A stretch of 64,000 bases of DNA from DATHTC01 sp963746805 (GTDB taxonomy: Bacteria; Actinomycetota; Thermoleophilia; Gaiellales; Gaiellaceae): NCBI GenBank assembly GCA_963746805.1, contig CAVVCQ010000005.1, positions 1 through 64,000 on the forward strand, in the 5' to 3' direction. The notes beneath the pieces are model-generated. The model saw only the letters and a list, made by a program, of their open reading frames with translations. It did not search any database and was not told where the DNA came from. Made by a program: the position numbers and the translations under genes. This document shows, piece by piece, positions 1-8,619 of this stretch (position 1 is the first letter of the stretch; each line of letters opens with the position of its first letter).

Positions 1-1936
1 CACCTCGATCGCGCTTCGGCTCTTTTCGATCAAGCCGCCCGGCTGCGTCTGGTCGACGTCCTGGTCGGTCTTGTTGCCGTTGGCCGAGATCGCAGCGGCC
101 AGAGAGGCGTTCGTCTGCGTGACGTCGCCGCCCCCGCCCTTGCTGTCGATCCGCACCGGGGCGTTCGTGTTCGACGCGCCGTACTGCGTCGAATCGAGCG
201 TCCCGACCGGGCACCCTGCTCGCTCTTCGACTCCTGGCCGGCCGCCTGGATGTAGATGGCCGAGCCGCAGCACGTCGATCGTGCCGGGGTCATTACGAAG
301 AGCCGTTCGGGACGCCGTTGCGCGGGTCGCGCTTCGACCCGCCCTGCCGTTCTGGTCGACGTCCTGGTCGGTCTTGTTGTCGTTCCAGGAAGCCGCGACT
401 GCCGCGGACAGGTTCGTCTTGCGTCACGTCGCCGTCATGGCCCTTCCGTTGCCGATCAGCCGGGCGTGTTGACGTTGGAGGGCTTCACCTGCTTGGACTC
501 TGCGTCGGAATCCGCCCACTCGTAGTTCTTGGCCTCCTGGCCGGCCGACTGCGAGTACAGCGCGTCCGAGCTGCACCCGCACTTCGGGTCCTGTTCGAGT
601 GGTCGGAAGGCTTTCCGTTGCCCTGCGTCTGGTCGATGTCCTGGTCGGTCTTGTTCGCATTCGCCCCCGAGAGCGGCCGCGAGCGACGCGTTCGTCTGCG
701 TCACGTTCCCGCCGTCGCCCTTGCTGCCGATCCAGATGGGCACGTTGATGTTCGACGCGCCGTACTGCGTGGAATCGGCATCGGACTTGGCCGTCTGCTC
801 GCTCTTCGACTCCTGACCCGCCGCCTGGTCGTACGGCGTCGGAGCAGCACTTCGAGCCGTCCTTCGAGCCGCCGCCGGACTGCGTCTGGTCGACGTCCTG
901 ATCGGTCTTGTTGCCGTTCAGGAGGCGGCACCCGCGACCGACGCATTCGTGCTCGGTCACGTCGCCGTCGTCACCGGGCTCGGTGCAGGATCGGGACGTT
1001 GATGTTCCGCGGCTTGACCTGCGTCGAGTCGGCGTCCGACTCCGCCTTCTGCTCGTTTCTTCGACTCCTGGCCCGCCGCCTGCATGCGGCGTCGGAGCAG
1101 CACGAGCCGTCCTTCGAGCCAGCCGCCGGACTGCGTCTGGTCGATGTCCTGGTCGGTCTTGTTGCCGTTCGCCGAGGCGGCGACGGCGGCCGACGCGTTC
1201 GTCCTGGGTCGCATCGCCGTCGTCGCCGGGGCTCAGGATCCGGATCGGGACGTTGATGTTCGACGGTGCCTTCTCGGTAGAGGTCCGCGTCGGACTCGGC
1301 CTTCTGCTCGTTCTTCGCGTCCTGCCCGGCCGCCTGGTCGTACGAGGCGTCGGAGCGGCACGAGCCGTCCTTGGAGCCGCCGCCGGACTGCGTCTGGTCG
1401 ACGTCCTGGTCGGTCTTGTTCTCGTTCGCCGAGGCTGCGGCCGCGGCCGACGCGTTCGTCTGCGTCACGTCGCCGCCATCACCTTTGCTCCCGATCCGGA
1501 TCGGCACGTTCACGTTCGACGGCTTCACCTGGGTCGAGTCGGCGTCGGACTTGGCTTTCTGCTCGCTGTCGGCCGCCTGTCCTGCTGCCTGCCCATACAG
1601 CCCCGCCCGCGCCGCCGGACTGGTCTGGTCGGCGCTCTCGTTGGTCTTGTTCTTCGTTCGCAGAGATCGCAGCGGCAGCGGATTCCTCGTTCGTCTGCGT
1701 CACGTCGCCACCGTCTCCCTTGCTCCCGATCCGGGTCGGCACGGACTGATTCGCGAGCTGATACTGCCGGAACCGGCCGTGGTATCAGCGCGTTGGCCGC
1801 TTGCTGCGTCCTGCCCCATCGCCTGTGCTTGAGCCGCGGAGTTGAGCCTGAGGATGACGCCGCTGTGGCGCTCCCGATGACGACGGCGGCGAGGAGCAAG
1901 GCCAGCGCGACCAGCGCGATGAGCCTGTGGTTTCAT
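1..1936 (-). pseudogene. Secreted tandem-repeat N/Q-rich protein, multiply frameshifted, 3' end outside the window
   Basis: Read on the minus strand from ATG at 1936, which follows a good ribosome site (AAGGAG). After one frame change the next codons give a classical signal peptide (IALVALALLLAAVV then SATA). The mature part is at least seven copies of a unit of about 85 residues whose consensus pieces are NVNVPIRIGSKGDGG, DVTQTNAS, NKTDQDVDQTQSGG, a Cys motif CxSDA, and QAAGQESK. The pieces are clearly coding but lie in all three frames, so each repeat carries at least one indel. The gene runs off the window start. I recognise no named family; the alternating Asn/Gln pattern recalls curlin-type beta repeats, but that is only a resemblance. 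Either a pseudogene or a region with many sequencing indels. Confidence 0.6.
49..1660 (-). repeat. Seven imperfect tandem repeats of about 230-300 bp
   Basis: The + strand string CTGGTCGACGTCCTGGTCGG and close variants recur at about 49, 352, 629, 886, 1137, 1394 and (more diverged) 1625, giving spacings of 303, 277, 257, 251, 257 and 231 bp. Other shared blocks, such as that encoding VTQTNAS, recur with the same period. The spacings are not all multiples of three, matching the frame changes seen in the encoded protein. The unit is the coding repeat of the secreted protein, not a CRISPR or satellite. Confidence 0.85.
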
Positions 1937-3216
1937 CACACGCTCCTTCGTCGTTGGAACAGACTGCGGGGCTGAGCCCCGGCGGGGACGAAGGCGCGGC
2001 TATCCGGTCGTTTCGCGACGCGCGCCGTCCGCGCCCGAAGGGGTTCGGACGCGGATCCACCTAGACCGCGGAACCCACCGAGCAGGACGAGGGCGTACGC
2101 GGCAAAAACAGGAGAAATCGCCAGGGCGACGGCAGCTGCGCCCGCGCCCGCGCCTGCGCCGCCTGCGGCGGCCGCGGCGGAACCAGCGACGCGCTGCGTC
2201 GGAATTGTCGGAGGCGCGGGGCGCTGTGCGGCGGGCGGTTCCGCGTGTGCCCCACGGCTGAGCTGCCCGGCGCGCTCCGTATCAGCGGCGCCCCCGCGCG
2301 AGCGGCGTCGCGGCGCGGAACGAGCACGGCGAGCCACGGCGGGAGCACCGCCGGCCCGGGAGCAGCACCCACCGAGGGGCGCTCTCGCGGCCGGCTCGCG
2401 GGCCGGGAAGCGAGCCGCAGCAAGGGGATCCTGTGCGAGGAAGTCGAAACCCGGCGGGGCGTCAACCAGCGGGGCAGCACGGGCCCCTCGAGGGCCGCGA
2501 GCGGGGTCGTGGCGAGCGTGATCGCGGCCGCCGGCAGCGGAGGCAGGACGGGCACGTTGACCCGCGGCAGCGGCAGCGGCGGGAGCTCGATGGGGACGAT
2601 CTGGGTCACCGGTGCCGGCAGCGTCACGCCAGGTGCGGGAACGGTCGCCGCGGATTCTCCCGGTCTGTGTGACCGTCGTGACGATGAGTGATCGCGGTAT
2701 TCGTCTGCGTGATCGGTCCGTCGTTTCCAGGACTGTCTATTCGCACGATCACGACAATATTCGACGGCTGATAGTGCGTCGTATCGCCGTGGATTCGGGC
2801 GGGATTCACTGCTGTATCCACGGCTGCTGCGATTGCGCTGGTTTCGCACTGGTGGTATCGCGTGCCTTCGGCGCTTCGGCGACGGGCTTGGGAGCCGCGG
2901 CAGGCACGCTCGTGGTCTCGGACGGCGCCGGATCGGCCTTCGCGGGCTCGGGGGCGGGTTGCGGGGCCGCCACGGGGGCCGGAGCCGCCGCCACAGGCGC
3001 CTGCGGCGCCACGATCGGAGTTGCGGGCACGGCCGACACCGCCGCATCGACGACCGCGGCGGCCTCGGCGACGCCAGGGACATTCGGGAGCACCGACGGT
3101 GGGGTGTCGGCCAGGGCGCCCGGAGCAAGCACCGCGGCGGCCACAGCCGCCGTCACGGTCCATTTGCCAGCCGCAACTTCCCCGACACACGGTACGTCCG
3201 AAGATCCGGTCCCCAT
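1936..3216 (-). pseudogene. Secreted Ala/Pro-rich protein with one TQTN module and a C-terminal membrane segment, frameshifted
   Basis: Reading from about 3216, the sequence gives a signal peptide (VTAAVAAAVLAPGALA) and an Ala/Pro-rich stretch ending near 2810. A second frame follows with YQPSNIVVIVRIDSPGNDG and PITQTNTA, clearly related to the repeat of the downstream gene. A third frame gives a proline-rich stretch (VTQIVPIELPPLPLP), and a last frame change gives a membrane helix (VALAISPVFAAYALVLLGG) and basic residues near 2000-2130. Signal peptide, linkers, module and membrane helix in that order suggest a surface-anchored partner of the downstream repeat protein. Start and end are approximate because at least three indels interrupt the frame. 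Confidence 0.5.
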
Positions 3217-3296
3217 CGGCAAGGCGAACGAGCCACGATTTTGCGAAATCGCGTGCGCGCGATATGGTCGAATTCGACGCGGAAAGGAACTGACGA

Positions 3297-4010
3297 GTGA
3301 CATCGGTCATTTCAGAGGTCCAATGGGAGAGCCGCCGCTGCCTCCGCGCCCACCGCGACGGCGACCCGGATGCCCGCCGGCGGCTCGTGGAGCTGCATCT
3401 CCCGCTCGTCGAGGCGCTCGCCCGCCGCTATCGGGGCCGCGGCGAGGCACTCGAAGACCTCCAGCAGGTCGGCGCCGTGGCGCTGCTCGCCGCGATCGAC
3501 CGGTTCGACCCCGGGCGTGGCGACGACCTGCTCGCCTTCGCCGTCCCCACGATCGACGGCGAGCTCCGCCGGCACTTACGCGACCGGGTCGAGGCCGTGC
3601 GGCCTCCGCGGCGGATCCACGAGCTCCGCGGCGCCCTGCCGGCGCTCGACCGAGAGCTCGTCGCCCGCCTCGGCCGCCCGCCGACCGACGACGAGCGCGC
3701 GCGGGCCGCAGGCGCACGGCGCGAGGAGGTCGCCGCCGCGACGGCACCCCTCGTCGTGCCGCTGGACGAGGACCGCCTCGCCGACGACGCCGACACGCTC
3801 CGGGCCGCGGAGGACCGCGTCGCGGTCGCCCGGGCCCTGCGCCGGCTGCCCGCGCGGGAACGGCGCATCGTCGCGCTCCGGTTCGGCGAGGGCCTCAGCC
3901 AGGCCGGCATCGCCGCCCGTCTCGGAATCTCGCAGGTCCACGTCTCGCGCCTGCTCCGCGGCGCGCTGCAGACGCTCAGGCGCGAGCTCGACGACGGAAG
4001 TCCCCGCTGA
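3297..4010 (+). CDS. RNA polymerase sigma factor, SigB/SigF/SigG type
   Basis: A 237-residue sigma-70 family protein of the group 3 (stress/sporulation) type. Region 2 is at about residues 30-95 (LEDLQQVGAVALLAAIDRFD), a short region 3 follows at about 100-150, and region 4 at about 180-232 contains a helix-turn-helix (LSQAGIAARLGISQVHVSRL). The GTG start is chosen because AAAGGA lies 8 bases upstream. No anti-sigma factor is adjacent, unlike the usual rsbW-sigB arrangement, so partner switching cannot be inferred here. It is divergent from the secreted repeat genes, with start regions about 80 bp apart, and could control them; that link is inference. Confidence 0.9.
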   Translation: MTSVISEVQWESRRCLRAHRDGDPDARRRLVELHLPLVEALARRYRGRGEALEDLQQVGAVALLAAIDRFDPGRGDDLLAFAVPTIDGELRRHLRDRVEAVRPPRRIHELRGALPALDRELVARLGRPPTDDERARAAGARREEVAAATAPLVVPLDEDRLADDADTLRAAEDRVAVARALRRLPARERRIVALRFGEGLSQAGIAARLGISQVHVSRLLRGALQTLRRELDDGSPR

Positions 4011-4040
4011 CGGCGCGTTGTCGCGCCGGGCCGTCCGCCG

Positions 4041-4046
4041 TACACT
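4041..4046 (+). promoter_or_regulatory. Leaderless -10 box TACACT
   Basis: TACACT ends 6 bases before the ATG of the RHH-membrane gene and no ribosome site is present. It fits the TANNNT pattern seen before many starts in this window. Confidence 0.5.
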
Positions 4047-4052
4047 CGAGGC

Positions 4053-4373
4053 ATGTCCCGCTCGACGCCGGCGGCCCCGCGGGCGGATCGTGAACCCGAC
4101 GACGCGCCTCGCTACAGCGGGCGCATCCTGCTGCGCATGCCCCCCGAGCTCCACGGCGAGCTCGCGGAGCGGGCCGAGCGCGACGGCATGAGCCTCAACC
4201 AGCTGCTCACGCGGCTGCTCGCCGAGGGCGTGGGCGCGGCCCCACGGGAGGAGTCCCGGGGCGACGCGCCGCGATCGCTGCGCACCGCCCTCATCGTGAA
4301 CCTCGTCCTCGTCGGGATCCTCGCACTCGCCGCGATCGTGCTCGTGGTCGTCGCGATCCGCGCGACGGGCTGA
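4053..4373 (+). CDS. Ribbon-helix-helix (HicB/Arc-like) protein with C-terminal membrane helix
   Basis: A 106-residue protein. Residues about 22-60 (ILLRMPPELHGELAERAERD then GMSLNQLLTRLLAEG) match the strand-helix-helix DNA-binding fold of Arc/HicB-type antitoxins. A single hydrophobic helix follows at about 80-103 (IVNLVLVGILALAAIVLVVV). A DNA-binding RHH domain anchored to the membrane is uncommon; it may be a membrane-tethered repressor or a degenerate antitoxin. No HicA-like toxin is adjacent. Its stop codon abuts that of the convergent SpoIID gene with no gap. Confidence 0.8.
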   Translation: MSRSTPAAPRADREPDDAPRYSGRILLRMPPELHGELAERAERDGMSLNQLLTRLLAEGVGAAPREESRGDAPRSLRTALIVNLVLVGILALAAIVLVVVAIRATG

Positions 4374-5645
4374 TCAGGCGACCCGGACGAGCACGGCCGG
4401 CGCGGGCGTCCGTTGCGCCGCGATGCGGTACCGGGCCGTCTTCGCCGCCCTGACCTTCACCGCGAACGTGCCGTTGGAACGGGGGCGGACGCGCGCGACC
4501 TGACGCCAGCCGGCGGCGTCCTGGCGCTGGATCACGGCCCCGCCGACGTTCCGCGCGATGCCTCGCAGCACGATCGGGCCGCGATGGACGCGCCCGGGCG
4601 AGTCGAGCCGAATCACACCGACGCTGAACCAGGTCGAGCGCAGGCCGAGCTTCCGTCGCAGGTCGTTCGCCTCGAGGATGCGCTGCCCCGAGCCGGTTCG
4701 CAGCACGACCTCGCCGACGCGGCCCGAGCGGGTGCGGACGAGCGAGAGGTCGCGCACGCCGCGGATCCTCAGCGGACGGAGGTCGAGCCGCTGCGGCCCC
4801 CAGCGGTGGTGCGGCGAGATCCGGTCGTACGGATCGGCCACGGCCCGCAGGTAGGGGATGTTGCGGCTCCAGACGTCCTCCACGTTGGCCGTCCGTCCGC
4901 CCGAGGTCGAGTGGTAGTACGTGGTCGCGATCGCGCCGCCGTAGGTCAGGACGCGGTTCGCCGTCGCGCCAACGGCCAGGTTCGTCTCGACCGCCTCGGC
5001 CCGCACGCCGCCGTAGACCTGGCTGCGCTGGTCGTCGTAGAGGTCGAAGAGCTTGCCGGGGCGCAGCGTGGCGAGGGTGTAGGAGCGGGCGACGACGGCC
5101 TGCGCCCGCAGCGCCTGCGGGTGCCACTCGTGCGGCATCTCGTAGGGGACGACACCGCGGAGGTAGCGCTCGAGCGTGACGACGTTCACTGCGGAGATCC
5201 GGCCGCCTCGGGAGCGGACGAGCAGCGAGCCGCGGTATGGCTTCCCGTCGAGCGAGACCGGCTGTGCGCCCGGGACGACGCGCACCGGGCTGCGCAGGCC
5301 GCGGAGCTTCGGGCCGAATGCGATGCGGCCGCGCACGAGGCGCTTCCGGCCGTCGGCGCCCACGAGCCGGAACGACGTCCGCGAGGACACGACGAGCTTC
5401 TTCCGCCCCGCAGCCAGGAGCACGCGCACGTCGCGCGGCTTCATGAGCTCCAGCCGCGTGCCGGGGTAGTAGTGCGCGAGGATCCGCGCGTGCCGCCAGC
5501 CATGCGATGCGTAGCCCTGCGCGCCGTACTGGGACATGCCGACGCCGTGGCCCCACCCCCGGCCCGAGACGAGGAAGACGGGCGCCGCCGAGGCGGCGGC
5601 CGGGACGAGGAGCGCGAGCGCTGCCACGAGGGCGATCCGGCGCAT
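4374..5645 (-). CDS. SpoIID/LytB-domain secreted protein
   Basis: 423 residues with an N-terminal signal peptide (MRRIALVAALALLVPAAASA) and the SpoIID hallmark HGVGMSQYGAQGYA at about residues 33-46. The SpoIID domain extends to about residue 310 (YLRGVVPYEMPHEW; TYYHSTSGG), and about 110 residues of beta-rich C-terminal sequence follow. SpoIID of endospore formers is a lytic transglycosylase acting on peptidoglycan stripped of stem peptides; LytB-type relatives in non-sporulating actinobacteria are presumed cell-wall enzymes or amidase modifiers. Divergent from the biotin carboxylase gene with 41 bp between starts; AGGGTA on the plus strand (TACCCT on the coding strand, 5656-5661) may be its -10. 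Confidence 0.88.
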   Translation of the reverse strand: MRRIALVAALALLVPAAASAAPVFLVSGRGWGHGVGMSQYGAQGYASHGWRHARILAHYYPGTRLELMKPRDVRVLLAAGRKKLVVSSRTSFRLVGADGRKRLVRGRIAFGPKLRGLRSPVRVVPGAQPVSLDGKPYRGSLLVRSRGGRISAVNVVTLERYLRGVVPYEMPHEWHPQALRAQAVVARSYTLATLRPGKLFDLYDDQRSQVYGGVRAEAVETNLAVGATANRVLTYGGAIATTYYHSTSGGRTANVEDVWSRNIPYLRAVADPYDRISPHHRWGPQRLDLRPLRIRGVRDLSLVRTRSGRVGEVVLRTGSGQRILEANDLRRKLGLRSTWFSVGVIRLDSPGRVHRGPIVLRGIARNVGGAVIQRQDAAGWRQVARVRPRSNGTFAVKVRAAKTARYRIAAQRTPAPAVLVRVA

Positions 5646-5672
5646 CGAGCCGGGCAGGGTAGCGGCGCAGCG

Positions 5673-5678
5673 TAGGCT
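5673..5678 (+). promoter_or_regulatory. Leaderless -10 box TAGGCT
   Basis: TAGGCT is 8 bases before the GTG start of the biotin carboxylase gene; there is no Shine-Dalgarno sequence between them. Confidence 0.5.
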
Positions 5679-5686
5679 TCGCGGCC

Positions 5687-7300
5687 GTGCGCCGGGTCTT
5701 CGTCGCCAACCGCGGGGAGATCGCCCTGCGGGTCTTCCGCGCCTGCCGCGACCTCGGCCTCGAGGCGGTCGCCGCGGTCGCGCCGGACGACCGGGGCGCG
5801 CTCCACGCGCGCGAGGCTGACGCGGTCGCGGAGGTCCCGTCGTACCTCGATGCGGCGGCGCTCGTCGCCGCGGCGCGGGACGCGGGCGCCGATGCGGTGC
5901 ATCCCGGCTACGGCTTCCTGGCGGAGAGCCCGGACTTCGCCGCCGCGGTCGAGGACGCCGGCCTCACGTGGGTCGGGCCGTCCCCGGAGGCGCTGCGGCT
6001 CGGCGGCGACAAGCTCGCCGCGAAGCGGATCGCGCGCGAGGCGGGCGTGCCGGTCCTCCCCGAGGGCGAGCCGGACGAGATCGGCTTCCCGCTCGTGATC
6101 AAGGCCGCGGCGGGAGGCGGCGGGCGCGGGATGCGCGTCGTCCGCGGCCCGGCGGAGCTCGCCGACGCGCTCGAGGCGGCCCGGCGCGAGGCGGTGGCCG
6201 CGTTCGGCGACGACCGCGTCTTCTGCGAGCGCTACATCGAGCGGCCGCGGCATGTCGAGATCCAGCTCCTCGCCGACGCGCACGGCACCGTCGTCGCCCT
6301 CGGCGAGCGCGAGTGCTCGGTGCAGCGCCGCCATCAGAAGGTGCTCGAGGAGTCGCCCTCCCCCGCGCTCGACCCGGGCCTCCGGACGCGCATGGAGGAC
6401 GCAGCGGTCGCCTTCGCGCGCGCGATCGGCTATCGCAGCGCCGGCACGGCCGAGTTCATGCTCGCGGCCGACGGCTCCTTCTCGTTCCTCGAGCTCAACG
6501 GCCGGATCCAGGTCGAGCACCCGGTCACGGAGCTCGTCCGCGGCGTCGACCTCGTCCGCGAGCAGCTCCGGATCGCACGCGGCGAGCGGCTTGGAGTTAG
6601 TGGCTCAGAGCCACAAGGTCATGCCATCGAGGTGCGCCTCTACGCCGAGGATCCGCGGACATTCCTCCCCCAGGCCGGCCGGCTCGAGCGACTGCGCCTC
6701 CCCACCCGGATCCGTGTTGACGCGGGCGTGGCCGAAGGGGACGAGGTCGGGACTCGCTACGACCCGCTGATCGCGAAGCTGATCGCCCATGGCCCGACGC
6801 GCGACGAGGCGCTCGCCCGCCTTCGTGACGCGCTCGCCGAGACCGAGGTCGTGGGCGTGACGACGAACCTCCCGTTCCTGCGGTGGCTCGTGTCGCACCC
6901 CGCGCTCGCCGCCGGCGAGACGACGACGGCCTTCCTCGTCGACCATCCGCCCCTGTCCGAGCCGCCGCTGCGGCTGCCCGAGGGCCCGTGGCGCGGGCCG
7001 TTTCGCCTCAACCTCCCTCCGCCGCCGCCCGCGCCGCCGCCCGACCTCGACGAGGCCGCCCAGCACGGCGGCACGGGCGGCGAGGGCGGCGCCGTGGCGG
7101 CGCCGATGCCGGGCACCGTGATCCGCGTCCTCGTCGCGCCCGGGGACCTGGTCGAGGCGCGGCAGCCGCTGGTCGTGCTCGAGGCGATGAAGATGGAGAC
7201 GCCGGTGGTGGCGCCGTACGACGGCACGGTGTCGGCGGTGCACGTCCAGGAGAGCGATGCTGTCGCCGGCGGCACTCTCCTCGTGGAGCTCGAGGGCTAG
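5687..7300 (+). CDS. Biotin carboxylase fused to biotinyl carrier domain (acyl-CoA carboxylase alpha subunit)
   Basis: 537 residues. Biotin carboxylase N-domain (VFVANRGEIALRVFRACRDL), ATP-grasp with the glycine-rich loop GGGGRGM, active-site segment QRRHQKVLEESPSP, and FLELNGRIQVEHPVTE, where the usual Asn-Thr-Arg reads Asn-Gly-Arg. A Pro-rich linker leads to a C-terminal biotinyl domain with the acceptor motif EAMKMETP (Lys502). It carries out ATP-dependent carboxylation of its own biotin; the carboxyltransferase partner (beta subunit) is not in the window, so the acyl-CoA substrate is unknown. At residues 302-310 a run of A/T-ending codons encodes VSGSEPQ, derived from a 20-bp palindromic element. 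Stop overlaps the convergent ureohydrolase stop. Confidence 0.92.
   Translation: MRRVFVANRGEIALRVFRACRDLGLEAVAAVAPDDRGALHAREADAVAEVPSYLDAAALVAAARDAGADAVHPGYGFLAESPDFAAAVEDAGLTWVGPSPEALRLGGDKLAAKRIAREAGVPVLPEGEPDEIGFPLVIKAAAGGGGRGMRVVRGPAELADALEAARREAVAAFGDDRVFCERYIERPRHVEIQLLADAHGTVVALGERECSVQRRHQKVLEESPSPALDPGLRTRMEDAAVAFARAIGYRSAGTAEFMLAADGSFSFLELNGRIQVEHPVTELVRGVDLVREQLRIARGERLGVSGSEPQGHAIEVRLYAEDPRTFLPQAGRLERLRLPTRIRVDAGVAEGDEVGTRYDPLIAKLIAHGPTRDEALARLRDALAETEVVGVTTNLPFLRWLVSHPALAAGETTTAFLVDHPPLSEPPLRLPEGPWRGPFRLNLPPPPPAPPPDLDEAAQHGGTGGEGGAVAAPMPGTVIRVLVAPGDLVEARQPLVVLEAMKMETPVVAPYDGTVSAVHVQESDAVAGGTLLVELEG
6595..6614 (+). repeat. 20-bp palindromic element, copy 1, inside biotin carboxylase
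   Basis: AGTTAGTGGCTCAGAGCCAC. The core GTGGCTC-A-GAGCCAC (6600-6614) is a perfect 7-bp inverted repeat. The same 20 bases occur in reverse orientation at 19065-19084, differing only in the central base. It is read in frame as VSGSEP with codons that are atypical for the host gene. Confidence 0.75.
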
Positions 7301-8265
7301 CCCCGGGCGAGCGCGAGACCGGTCAGGATCTCACGGACGATCCGGTCGGCGACGAGCGCGGTCGGGTCGAGCGACCCGACGTGCTGCGGGCACACCTCGA
7401 CGACGTCGGCGCCGATGAGCCTGGCCCGCGAGGCCACCTCGCGGCAGGCCCAGAGCAGGTCTGCGGCCGTCATCCCGCCCGGCTCGGGCGTTCCCGTGCC
7501 CGGGGCGTACGCGGGGTCGAGCACGTCGACGTCGACGGTGAGGAACGTCGGCCCGTCCGCGACGACCTCGAGCGCGCGCTCGACGCAGGCGCCGATCCCC
7601 CGGTCGCGGACGTCGTGCATGAACAGGCTCGTGATTCCGCGCTCGGCCTGCCACGCGAACTCCCGCTCGGTCGGCCAGTAGCCGCGGAGGCCGATCTGGA
7701 CGTAACGGCGCGCGTCGACGTGGCCGTCCTCGACGAGCCGGTACATCGGGGTGCCGTGCGAGCGGTCGGCGCCGAAGACCTCTGCACCGGTGTCCGTGTG
7801 CGTGTCGAAGTGGACGAGGCCGACGGGGCCGTGACGCGCGGCGACGGCCCGTACGTCCGGCTCGGCGATCGAGTGGTCGCCGCCGAGCACGATCGGGACG
7901 GCGCCGGCGTCCAGCACCTCGCCGACGAGCCGCTCGACGGCCTCGTGGGAGCGCAGCGGCTCGGCCGGGATCACCGGCGCGTCGCCGTAGTCGACGATCC
8001 GGAGTACCGCGAACGCGTCGATCCCCGCCTCGAGATGCGGGCCCGGCGGGCAGCTGGCGGCGCGGATCGCGCGCGGGCCGAACCGGGCACCGGGCCGGTC
8101 CGAGACGAGCTCGTCGATCGGCGCGCCGACGATCGCGACGTCGACGCCCGCGAGCTCGGCCGGGTCCTGGGTGTACGGCGCCGCGCCGAACGTGAGCAGC
8201 CCCGCGTAGTCCGGCTTGTCCTCGTGGCCGTACGCCTCGCGCCAGCGGGCGACGGGGTCGATCAC
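7297..8265 (-). CDS. Agmatinase/guanidino-acid ureohydrolase (arginase superfamily)
   Basis: 322 residues of the manganese-dependent ureohydrolase fold. Metal-binding motifs are GGDHS (128-132), FDTHTD (153-158, where the family usually has DAHTD) and DVDVLDP near residue 230, with the family tail PAYAPGTGTPEPGG. It hydrolyses a guanidino compound to urea and an amine or amino acid; agmatine, guanidinobutyrate or guanidinopropionate are all possible and the exact substrate cannot be read from the sequence. GTG start lies 4 bases after the stop of the SCP2-like gene, so the two are co-transcribed. Confidence 0.88.
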   Translation of the reverse strand: MIDPVARWREAYGHEDKPDYAGLLTFGAAPYTQDPAELAGVDVAIVGAPIDELVSDRPGARFGPRAIRAASCPPGPHLEAGIDAFAVLRIVDYGDAPVIPAEPLRSHEAVERLVGEVLDAGAVPIVLGGDHSIAEPDVRAVAARHGPVGLVHFDTHTDTGAEVFGADRSHGTPMYRLVEDGHVDARRYVQIGLRGYWPTEREFAWQAERGITSLFMHDVRDRGIGACVERALEVVADGPTFLTVDVDVLDPAYAPGTGTPEPGGMTAADLLWACREVASRARLIGADVVEVCPQHVGSLDPTALVADRIVREILTGLALARG

Positions 8266-8269
8266 GCCG

Positions 8270-8581
8270 CTAAAAGAGCTTCTGGAGCTTCATGGCCGCG
8301 CCCATGTCGCCCTTGATCTTCAGCTTCCCCGTCATGTACGCGGTGGTCGGGTTCTGCTCGCCGGCGACGATCTTCTCGAACGTCTCTCGTGAGGCGCTGA
8401 TCGTGGTGTCCGCCTCCTCCGCCCCCTCCGCGACGCTGACCGAGCCGTCGTCGACGCGCACCGTCCACTGGCCGACGCCCTCGACGTCGAACACGTACGA
8501 GTTGTTCATCCCCGCCGTCTTCGACGGGTCCGTCCTGGTCGGAAGCTCGTCGAAGAACGCCCGCACGGTGTCTGCACCCAT
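8270..8581 (-). CDS. SCP2 sterol-binding domain protein
   Basis: 103 residues, a stand-alone SCP2-type lipid-binding domain: SYVFDVEGVGQWTVRVDDGS, then TISASRETFEKIVAGEQNPT and the C-terminal hallmark AYMTGKLKIKGDMGAAMKL. Such small cytosolic proteins bind acyl chains or sterol-like lipids, or act as carriers. ATG at 8581 is preceded by AAGGGGAG about 5 bases upstream, which fixes the start. First gene of a two-gene unit with the ureohydrolase. A TAGGCT box lies about 36 bp upstream on the coding strand (8610-8616 region), giving a short leader. Confidence 0.9.
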   Translation of the reverse strand: MGADTVRAFFDELPTRTDPSKTAGMNNSYVFDVEGVGQWTVRVDDGSVSVAEGAEEADTTISASRETFEKIVAGEQNPTTAYMTGKLKIKGDMGAAMKLQKLF

Positions 8582-8619
8582 CGTCTCTCCCCTTCGTCGT
8601 CGGTGGCGCGAGCCTACCG

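Noticed and set aside
49..1660. Possible CRISPR array or satellite
   Set aside because: Repeats are 230-300 bp, imperfect, without unique spacers, and encode a protein repeat.
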